Shown here in pieces: positions 55,880-64,000 of a stretch of DNA of 64,000 nucleotides. The notes under the pieces are model-generated. The model saw only the letters and a program-made list of their open reading frames with translations, did no database searches and was not told the origin of the DNA. Numbering within the stretch: position 1 is the stretch's first letter; every line of letters begins with the position of its first letter. The translations under genes and the position numbers were made by a program. This DNA comes from Anniella stebbinsi (taxonomy: Eukaryota > Chordata > Lepidosauria > Squamata > Anniellidae): NCBI GenBank assembly GCA_029215795.1, contig JARDYH010000001.1, positions 7,124,001 to 7,188,000 on the forward strand, given 5' to 3'.

Positions 55880-56720
55880 ATCTTCCCCAGAAACTGGTGT
55901 ACATAGGCATACTCCCTCTGATACTGGAGATAGCATATAGCCATCAGGACTAATAAACAGTTAATATATTTATTGAGGGTAGGAACGTAAGAACATAAGG
56001 AGTGCCATGCTGGATCAGACTGAGGGTCCATCTAGTCCAGCACTCTGTTCACACAGTGGCCAACCAGCTGTCAACTAGGGGCCAACAAAGCAGGACATGG
56101 TGCAACAGCACACTCCTGCCCATGTTCCCCAGCATCTGGTGCACATAGGCTTACTGCCTCCAATGCTGGAGGTAGTCAATAACCATCAGGGCCAATAACT
56201 ATTGATAGCCTTCTCCTCCAGGAATTTATCCAACCCCTTTTTAAAGCCATCCAAATTGGTGGCCATCACTACATCTTGTGGCAGCGAATTCCATAATTTA
56301 ACTATGTGCTGTGTGAAGAAGTCTTTCCTTTTATTTGTCCTGAATCTCCCACCAATCAGCTTCATGAGATGACCCCAGGTTCTAGCATACTGAAAGGGTA
56401 CTGAAAGACTAGCTGCACCACTGTTTAACTGGTTATAAATGGGTGCTAACTGGAGCTCTGGGCTTGAATTAGTAACTCTAAGGATCCTGGTCAAAGACCC
56501 ATTAGATTCCTGTCACTTCAGGAAAAAAAATATTTGATAGCAAGATACAATACTAAGAACATCAGAAGAGCCCTGCTGGATCAGACCGAGGGTCCATCTA
56601 GTCCAGCACTCTGTTCACACAGTGGCAAATCAGCTGCCAACCAGGAACCCACAGCAGGACATAGTGCAACAACATCCTCCCACTCATGTTCCCCAGCAAC
56701 TGGCATATATAGGCTATGTA
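55880..56720 (-). mobile_element. Cluster of CR1 group-B 3' ends (three copies)
   Basis: 55880-55960 (truncated), 55985-56400 and 56552-56720, all minus strand. The middle copy has the best frame: GGRFRTNKRKDFFTQHIVKL, then NSLPQDVVMATNLDGFKKGL on the minus strand at 56494-56186. Each begins, inverted, with the tail 'aagaacatcagaagag' or 'aagaacataaggag'. Confidence 0.85.
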
Positions 56721-57494
56721 ATGAGCTACAGCATCTGCCCAAGGAGTCAAAATCAAGATTAGTCCAATCAGGTGGTGGGTGCGTGGGAAGGCCAGCTAGG
56801 GGAAATCAAAAGGGGGAGAGAACCCCCCCTCTCCTGGGATGCTCTGCTGTAATTTCTTTGGTTAGCCTGCTTCTTTGAAAAACACACCAATTCCAGCAGC
56901 CAAAGTGAGCCCTTCCCCACAATGAGGAATTAAGCATTGCCAGACTTTAAAATAGAACAGATGGCTTTGTTTATGTCCAAAAGAAGCCTGATTGGTAAAA
57001 CATTTCCTCTTCATCGTGTGAAGTAGATTGATCACAAACCTTCATTGCCTTGCCGTAACAAAGACAATGGTACGGAGATCGTGAACTGGGGGGAGGGGGA
57101 AATCAAAACCAGCTGTCGGGCTCCATATCATCATGAAGGCTTTTACTGTGTCTTCGGCATGGAAACCGCTTCTCAACTATTCCACCTCGTTTGTTGCAAG
57201 GAGATAGGAACTGTTCCATCAGATGTGATTTGCTGGAGAGCCACAGGCTGTGTAGTTGCACACTTGTTTTATATTAATTAGCTAATGAATACTATTAGAA
57301 TTCAGCAGCCAGTGGTGCAAGGGAAGAGAGAGCTTGAGATCCAAACCTTCCCTATCAAACTGTGGCTGAAAGACTTCCAGGGTTTGAGGGGAAAGGGAGG
57401 CAGCCCAGCTTCTTGGCAGATGACCAAGCAGGAAGCTTTCCTTAGACGATCACAGAGATTCCCATGCAGAAGACTGGAGGTCACAGCCGATTTA
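56721..57494. other. Non-coding stretch, nothing recognised
   Basis: No gene or clear repeat recognised on either strand. Confidence 0.4.
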
Positions 57495-57790
57495 CTGATT
57501 TCTCTATTTATGACATTTCTATTCCTTCCAATAGCCAGAGCTCTCTGGACCATTCACAAAAGAGAGGCAGAACCATAAAACACAAGAACATCTAAAACAA
57601 TAAATAAAACCAAACAATAGAGGACAACTGCAGTGCAGGGATCTGAAAAGCACAAACACATTCTTTTTATAAAAAAATGGAGAGACTAAAAAGTCTGGGA
57701 GAATTGAGGGTCTCTCTGGAAGGGGTGTTCCATTATGCAGGCACTACCACTGAAAAGGACCTCTCTCTCGTAGCTGCTCACCATGCCTCA
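57495..57790 (-). mobile_element. Old L3-LINE 3' end
   Basis: 'atagccagagctctctggac' corresponds to the L3 ATAGCCGAAGCTCTCTGGGC end. After an A-rich UTR, 'gaaaaggacctctctctcgt' parallels 40978-41000 of the intact LINE. Diverged. Confidence 0.6.
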
Positions 57791-57914
57791 TTTAGCTAGG
57801 TCATCTGCAACTGATGTTGGCCCTTCCTTTCAGGTTATGGAAGGAACAGGGACCCTGTTTTCTGGTACTTCATCAAACAGGAATATTCTACTCCTCCGTT
57901 ATAAGATCACAGTA

Positions 57915-58216
57915 GTTGGCCAGAGATTCCCAGGTACGAGACTAGAGGCCTCACAAGGGACACAGAATAATGGGCTCAACTTACAGGAAGCCAGATTCCG
58001 GCTGGACATCAGGAAAAACTTCCTGACTGTTTGAGCAGTGTGACAATGGAACCAATGACTTAGGGAGGTGGTGGGCTCTCCCACACTAGAGGCATTCGAG
58101 ATGCAGCTGGACAGCCATCTGTCAGGGATGCTTTAAGGTGGATTCCTGCGTTGGACATGGGGTTGGACTGGATGGCCTTATAGGCCCCTTCTGACTCTAC
58201 TATTGTATGATGGGGC
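57915..58216 (+). mobile_element. CR1 LINE 3' end, group A
   Basis: Encodes NGLNLQEARFRLDIRKNFLT, then continues with a few frame changes ('tgggctctcccacactagag', 'gatgcagctggacagccat') to the UTR 'gatggccttataggcccctt' and tail 'actattgtatgat'. Confidence 0.88.
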
Positions 58217-58479
58217 ATTTAACAACTGGAGCAGCTTCTATCTCACTGGAACCAATGGGTTAGTGGTGGTGGCCTTCCCTTCAGGGTATGGGAGTAAGAG
58301 GAGCCCAGTTCCCCCAAACACAACACCATGCAGAAAGTTTTCTGTTCTTCTCCCCCATCCCATCTAAATTGCAGTAGAGCGTAGTAGAAAAGGGGGAAAG
58401 GACAATGCTAGCTGGGAACTATGGGAATTGTAGTCCATCTGGAGAGCCCCAGGATGGGGAAGGACACCTTTAGCGTGTG

Positions 58480-59115
58480 TCCTTGGATTTGTCATCTAAG
58501 CAAACCTCTGGCTGATGAATTGGAAGATCTTCTGTGCAAAAGGCTATTTGAGCATATTACTTCAATTGTTATCAATCTGATGAACGCAGCCTCTGGCTCA
58601 GAGGTTTGCTGGGAAGATGGTCCTTTGAATTCAGCTATTAACTGATCATTATTATAATTGAACTTGAACTATTGATTGAACCGCTATGGGGCTCCTTTCA
58701 TTTTTCTTCTTCGTTTAAGAGGACTTATCATTAGCATCTTTCAGGAAGAATTTGATCTCTGCCAAATGAATTGGGGAGGTGGAGTTAATGAATTGCAACT
58801 TTCTGAATGCTTTTCCAATCAGCACTTTAAAAGAATCAAGAATTTGATGCTTCTTAGGGATCTAATGAATTTCTGTTTCATGAGGATATCCGCAAGTAGT
58901 ACTTTCATAGTCAGTTTGAAAGACGCTTTGTCTTCTCAGGACATTGAGGAATTAATTCCTCTTCTTTTGAATGAATTGGAGTACCTCCTGAAGCCTTATG
59001 CTATATACCAGGGATGGGGAACCTCCAGTCCACAGGCCAAATTTGGCCTCTGGAAATTCCTCATCCAGCCTGTGGAGGTGAGATACATAGATATATAGTT
59101 TATACTATCTATGTA

Positions 59116-59153
<38 letters not shown>

Positions 59154-59460
59154 CTTTTACACATTGATGTTTGATGAATGACTCAATAAGATTCATTTTG
59201 GATGAATGTGAATATGTGTTAAACTTTTACATGAATATGTGTGATTGTAGTAATTAATGAACAAGAGATTAATGAATGGAAAATGGATTAATTGGATAGA
59301 TTATTATTCTGTGATCTTTAGTCCCTTGAATGAACTTTGAGAATAATTTTATATCAATTAGCATTTAAATGAATTGAATAATTGGTTTTATTAATACTCT
59401 TGAATTATCTTAAGATGAAATAATGAACTACTTCAGAAACATGGTGCAAAAAAAAAAAAT
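58480..59460 (+). other. Unassigned A/T-rich block ending in an A run, with a hAT-like MITE inside
   Basis: The plus frame at 58676-59098 encodes a Leu-rich peptide (..RDLMNFCFMRISASSTFIVS..) that I do not recognise. An A run at 59448-59459 closes the block, as in a retrocopy or non-LTR element. 59013-59090 ('gggatggggaacctccagtc', 'cacaggccaaatttggcctc') is a hAT-like MITE, and 59119-59149 is a TA tract. Confidence 0.25.
59119..59149. repeat. (TA)n microsatellite
   Basis: About 15 uninterrupted TA units. Confidence 0.95.
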
Positions 59461-59559
59461 GGATACTAAGACCAAAGACATGAAGGAAGAAGTACCCCAA
59501 TCAACTTTGCAGTTAATAAGATTAAGTAAGGAACTTATTGTAGTTCAATCCCCATGACT

Positions 59560-60345
59560 TCCAGTGGCAAAAGTTGCTACCAGAGTTACTCACTCAAACA
59601 TGGGAAAGAGAAGAGGCCCACCAGGCTACTCTGGGCATAGCTGGAACTCTCCACTATCTGCCAACTCACCTCTCTCTTCTGAGATGAGTTGTTTTCCTTT
59701 GGGGTGAGGGGAGGAACAGAATAGCCGAAAATGAAAAAACAGATGTCCTGCTTCACCTGAAATTGTGTTATCTATTCTGGGCAACAGCTCAGGTGCAAAG
59801 CCAACTGCATGGGGCACAGAACTGGAGCAGGAGCGTTTACAGTACCATGGTCAGCACCACAGGAACCAGCCCAGGATTTGGGAGAACATTCAGGACCAGA
59901 GACACCAGTCCTGGAGCTAACATACTAACAACCTATCTCAACACTGGTTTAGAGCAACTGAAAGGGTTTTATAGTCAGGGCAGGAGGGTCCTCCTGAAAG
60001 CTCCACCCCCTCAAGTGCTGCATCTGGCTTTTTAAAAGGACCAGCTGCTGGTTTCTTCTAGGTTGTGAAGGTTAGGGGAGTGAGGAGTTAGTTGGGGAAT
60101 GTTCCCCTAGCACGTCCCTGCTCACTGGAGGAGTCCAAGGACCACTCCTCAGGATCAAAACAAATGGCACCTCTTGGGAATTGGGAAGACAAGGTGTGGG
60201 ATCCAAGGTCACTTGCAAAGGTCTGGGAACAGGTTCTGAGTGCTCCTCAGAGCCACTGCTGTTACAACGGGCTCTTGGTTCTGGACTGTGACACTTGGCG
60301 TGTGAGCAAATGTACTGTTCATCAGGGTTGACTGTCTGGAATTTA
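59560..60345. other. Possible LTR-retroelement remnant, unassigned
   Basis: 'gggttttatagtcagggcag', 'gtcctcctgaaagctccacc' and 'ggctttttaaaaggaccagc' resemble an LTR promoter tract and loosely parallel 53.4 kb. No termini or duplication found. Confidence 0.25.
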
Positions 60346-60776
60346 GGGCCAAATCAGATATAATGTTAATTGTGTGGCTGCAATTAACACACACATTTTA
60401 AACCAATGTAAGTAGCAGTTCAAGGGGATTGAGGGGGGAGGGGGTTAACCCTTTCATGAATGTTGTTGTCCCAGCAAAAATCACCTTCTTGTAGCTGCTG
60501 AGTTGAGAAGCCTCTACGGGCACAAATGGAGACAGCTATAATGTAATAATTTATTACATTATAGAAATGTAATAAATAAAGAAATGGCTGCCTCCCTCCC
60601 AATGCAAATAGCAGATCCCCACCCCTGCCTGAAACCCAATGCTGCTCCTGTTCCCCTATGGCTGACACGCACACTTTTTTTAAAAAAAAATGTGCATGTT
60701 AATTACATTTATGCAATTAATGGTCTAGTTTGGCATTTAGCCTCAGTTTTGATGGTATATATTGGGCACTGGAAAC
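60346..60776. other. Non-coding stretch, nothing recognised
   Basis: A/T-rich; no gene or clear repeat recognised. Confidence 0.4.
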
Positions 60777-60918
60777 TAGGGCATTGCACAGACCCCCCGA
60801 TTCACTTTGGATCAATTTGGACCTATCCTGACTTGCTTTGGATCTGATATTAGGTCTTCTGAATCATCCTGCCTCACCTCGGATTCAGGATTCAGATCCA
60901 AAGCGATGCACAGCCCTA
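60777..60918. mobile_element. Short hAT-type MITE, same family as 45507-45981
   Basis: 142 bp. Starts 'tagggcattgcacagacccc' and ends 'cgatgcacagcccta', inverse termini. Flanks CTGGAAAC (60769-60776) and CCGGAAAC (60919-60926) differ at one of eight positions, an 8-bp target duplication. Internal 'ggattcagatccaaagcg' resembles the GATCCGGATC interior of the 45.5-kb copy. Confidence 0.82.
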
Positions 60919-60926
60919 CCGGAAAC

Positions 60927-61708
60927 TTGCAGCTACTGGAAACTCTTCTGCTGATACCCAAAGTGGTCTCATTCTCTGAGCAGGTAGAACCAACAAAGTG
61001 CCCTCCAGGACCAGACCACATATCCATCCTGTCCAGCATTCAATTCTGCACAGCATCCACCCATATGCTTTCAAAATGACCTCAAGTAGGACATGGAGGC
61101 CTGTAAAATGATAACACTAACTCAAGCAGTGAATTCTCAGCATCTTCATAAAATAAGTTCTTGTGATTTTACTGCAGGAAGGAGCCACTGCAGCTAAAAT
61201 GGTTTCAGATATGAAAATGGCAGTATAAAGGTGGGGAAATTATAGAGTGCTCAGCATCTGTACTGTTCTCAGAAAGCTGTGGAGGAACTCACAAGTGTGA
61301 AGCAAGCTTTTGTCTCTATTGGGTGGATCATTCACAAATGTGGCCTGTCGAGGAAACAGACAGGTGGTGTTAAATGGAGCACTGAAGATATAAGATGCAC
61401 TCATGAATTCATTTTTCAGTTTCATTAAAAGCCTCAGTGTTCAAGTGTTTCAGAAGCAAACAGTCACTCGGATTTTGGCTCTGACAATTCCACTCTTGAA
61501 TCCTGCATAAATCATGGATATTATTCAAGAAAATGCTTTTTTTTTTAAATGGTCTCTTACATTTAACCCTCACTCTTTCAAGTATTGTCTTCATGAAAAG
61601 GTCACTCTCTAGGTGAAAATACAGCTGCAACTACAATAACTGTCAAAATATATTGTTGGCTTTTAAGGTCACATTGGAGAAGAACTGCTAATTGGGATGT
61701 GTGTGTGC

Positions 61709-61762
<54 letters not shown>

Positions 61763-62473
61763 CCATATTTTTGGAGGGGGAGAGAAGGTTTTTTTAAAAA
61801 AAAATGTAAATGCTTAATGCAGTCTTCATGGGAAGGGTGGGATGAATAGAAACCCAATGAAGTTTAGACTTTCTATTTATGGAAACGCCATAAAGCAATC
61901 TGCAGTGTGAATTGCAATTGTTTCAACCAGGGTGACATTTGGAGATGTAAATAGATCAAGATTAAATAAAAGTGTGTCATTAAAACTGATTACTTTTAAA
62001 CCTCCCCCCCCCCCCCGTATAAATCAGAGCAGGGTGATGAGGTGACTCTGCGGCTTCCTTGAGCAGAACTTTCCCATCAGCCAGACCGCAATTTGTCAAC
62101 CACAAAACTTTACCGCAGAGAGACCCTCCTGGCTTCCTTACCTATCATAAAGGTGTTAAGCAAAGTGATGGAGGGCCTGGTGCAACTGAGCTGGGAAGGA
62201 AAACAGGCAGAATTTGGGCAATACAAAAAGCTAATTTGTCACTAAAAAGAATTTATGATCAAGTTATTGCTTTGCAAGACAGAATGGCTTCCCCCCCCCC
62301 CATTCACCATCTGATAAGGCCAGATGCTATCAAAGCACTGCTTACTATTTACCAAGCCAGAAGGAAGGTGTTTTTAATTCTTCCTCCGCCATTTATCCCC
62401 TTTTCTTCCCAGTTTAATACTCATCTCACTTTCCAGAATATTCCTTCTTCTGTGGACCACTATTACATTGTTA
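60927..62473. other. Non-coding stretch with a GA microsatellite
   Basis: No gene recognised. It contains 61711-61759 (GA)n and a C run near 62003-62014. Confidence 0.45.
61711..61759. repeat. (GA)n microsatellite
   Basis: About 24 uninterrupted GA units. Confidence 0.97.
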
Positions 62474-62788
62474 GGCTGACCAGATAAAATCCAGGTCAGG
62501 GCTCATGTAACTTTAACAGTTGTAGAGAAAAGGGAATTTCAGCCAGTGTCATTTGTATGCATGCAGCATCTGGTGAAATTCCCTCTTCATCACAACAGTT
62601 AAAGTTGCAAGGGCCCTGCCTTCTTTGTATATGGTCACTCTAGTATAGTGCCTGCACCTTTAACTGTTGTGATGAAGAGGGAATTTCACCAGGAACTAAT
62701 TGCATACAAATAACACTGGCTGAAATTCCCTTTTCTCTACAACTGTTAAAGTTACATGAGCCCTGACCTGGATTTTATCTGATCAGCC
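62474..62788. mobile_element. TA-flanked fold-back MITE, copy 1
   Basis: 315 bp between TA dinucleotides (62472-62473 and 62789-62790). The ends 'ggctgaccagataaaatcc' and 'ggattttatctgatcagcc' are near-perfect inverse complements, and the inverse match continues for about 90 bases ('gtaactttaacagttgtaga', 'aaagggaatttcagccagtg'). The halves again contain inverse pairs ('gaaattccctcttcatcaca' and 'gttgtgatgaagagggaatt'). TA flanks suggest a Tc1/mariner-mobilised MITE. No coding capacity. Confidence 0.88.
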
Positions 62789-62863
62789 TATGTCAGGCCT
62801 GGCTCCCATTAAGGGGAATGTGACAAAGCAATTTCCTGGGTCTTCAGATCAACAAATAAGCTA

Positions 62864-63180
62864 GGGTGACCATATGGAAAGGAGGACAGGGCTCCTGTAT
62901 CTTTAACAGTTGCATAGAAAAGGGAATTTCAGCAGGTGTCATTTGTATGCATGCAGCATCTGGTGAAATTCCCTCTTCATCGCAACAGTGAAAGCTGCAG
63001 GAGCTATACTAGAGTGACCAGATATGAAAGAGGGCAGGCTCCTGTAGCTTTAACTGTTATGATGACGAGGGAATTTCACCAGGTTCTGGCATGCATACAA
63101 ATTACATTGCTGAAATTTCCTTTTCAATACAACTGTTGAAAATATACAGGAGCCCTGTCCTCTGTTCCATATGGTCAGCC
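62864..63180. mobile_element. TA-flanked fold-back MITE, copy 2
   Basis: 317 bp between TA dinucleotides (62862-62863 and 63181-63182). Ends 'gggtgaccatatggaaagg' and 'ccatatggtcagcc' are inverse. The interior matches copy 1 ('ttgtatgcatgcagcatctg', 'gaaattccctcttcatcgca'), but the outer 40 bases differ (CATATGG instead of AGATAAAATCC). An internal 'actagagtgaccagatatga' restates the terminus mid-element. Confidence 0.88.
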
Positions 63181-63297
63181 TAAATTAGCCTGACCTGGGA
63201 ACCTTGGTAGGGGACCACCTGACCCACCCTGGTTTATTGGAATAAAGAGCCTTCCTTGCAGCTGGACTGAGTCTCCTTGCAGTTCCTTGCACTCAGG

Positions 63298-63392
63298 TAT
63301 GCTTTAATGTGGATTCCTGCATTGAGCAGGGGGTGGACTGGATGGCCTTTTAGGACCCTTCAACTCTACTATTCTATGATTCTATGATTACT
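63298..63392 (+). mobile_element. CR1 LINE 3' tail, group A
   Basis: 'ttaatgtggattcctgcatt', 'gagcagggggtggactggat' and the tail 'ttctatgattctatgatta'. Truncated to about 95 bases. Confidence 0.8.
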
Positions 63393-64000
63393 TCCTTTGG
63401 CCAAAGCTGTATGGTGGCACACAGGATGGAATTTCCATTTGCTTGCCTCCCCTCCAGATGTTCAGTACTACAACTCCCATCATCCTCCATTCAGCATGCT
63501 GGGTATGATAGCAATTGTAGCCCAACAAATCTGGAGGACACCTGCTTGGGGAAGACTGCCAACTGGCATCCCTCACATCAGCAGTTCAAAGCCTCTGTCT
63601 GCGGTCTTGGGCTCTGACACCAAAGTAAAGTAAGGGCAGCATCAAGCATGCAAATGAAACATGTGGTATAGCCTTTGCAGGATCTCACCACTTCAGGCTG
63701 GAGCTGGGGAACGGCATGTGTGTTTGCTGGCAGGGAAAATGTTTCTTTTAAATCTCCTTGCCTGTATTAAGCCAGCATGTCAGTTTGTGAGTACAGCAGC
63801 CCCGGCTGTGTCTGCTGTACACACAACAGACGTTTGGTGTCTAGGAAGTTTCCTGTTGGAGAGGACTCTAATGTGCTGCAAGGAGTTTGGCTGTCTTGAT
63901 CCGCACGAGGGGACCTGTTTCCACTGCGATTCTGCCTGACAAATTTGATGGGTGACCACAAGAGACTTACCTAAGGGAGTGAAGGTCTCTTGATGCCTCT
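63393..64000. other. Terminal stretch with one hAT-like MITE (about 63440-63560)
   Basis: 'actacaactcccatcatcct' is answered by 'gatagcaattgtagcccaac', the inverted core of the 3235 family. The rest to the window end is unrecognised. Confidence 0.5.

Overview
The window looks like nuclear DNA of a vertebrate, most likely a squamate reptile (lizard or snake). This is inferred from repeat content. There are many CR1-type LINE 3' ends carrying the ATTCTATG-like tail, L3/CR1-like LINEs whose 3' end reads ACCGCCCCATAGCCGAAGC beside ATT-type microsatellites, tRNA-Ala(TGC)-derived SINEs, short hAT-like elements and long microsatellites. I found no operon, CRISPR array, bacterial gene or functional tRNA/rRNA gene. 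No complete host protein-coding gene could be recognised. Nearly all open frames listed by a six-frame scan are chance ORFs or fragments of transposable elements.

Layout. 0-20 kb: non-coding DNA with SINEs, CR1 ends, hAT-like MITEs, a near-perfect hairpin element (4.4 kb), a large TAGA/GA microsatellite (9.8-10.0 kb), an LTR-like block interrupted by a MITE (12.3-13.5 kb) and a composite inverted-repeat element (17.0-17.8 kb). 21.0-23.2 kb: a strong CpG island, the only promoter-like region. It probably holds the first exon of a host gene; a candidate minus-strand exon with strong start context and a splice donor is noted, but the gene is not identified. 23-35 kb: mostly non-coding DNA with old LINE, SINE and MITE copies. 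35.36-36.72 kb: a complete but inactivated Tc1/mariner-type transposon with matching terminal repeats, TA target duplications and DD41D-type spacing. 38.2-38.9 kb: a 520-bp inverted-repeat element inside a SINE. 40.4-45.0 kb: the densest nest, a probable solo LTR split by a nearly intact LINE with an 850-residue open frame, followed by a second solo LTR with a 5-bp duplication. 45.1-46.7 kb: an elongated SINE and a decayed relative of the same LINE interrupted by a hAT MITE with an 8-bp duplication. 47-64 kb: more CR1 ends, MITEs and LTR-like remnants, ending with two adjacent fold-back elements flanked by TA (62.5-63.2 kb).

The elements can be partly ordered by nesting: decayed L3 LINEs and SINEs were hit later by MITEs, and an LTR was hit by the well-preserved LINE. 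I see no new defence or metabolic system. The most noteworthy material is the near-intact LINE, the DD41D transposon with a repeated terminal motif at one end, and several inverted-repeat families that I cannot match to a named family.
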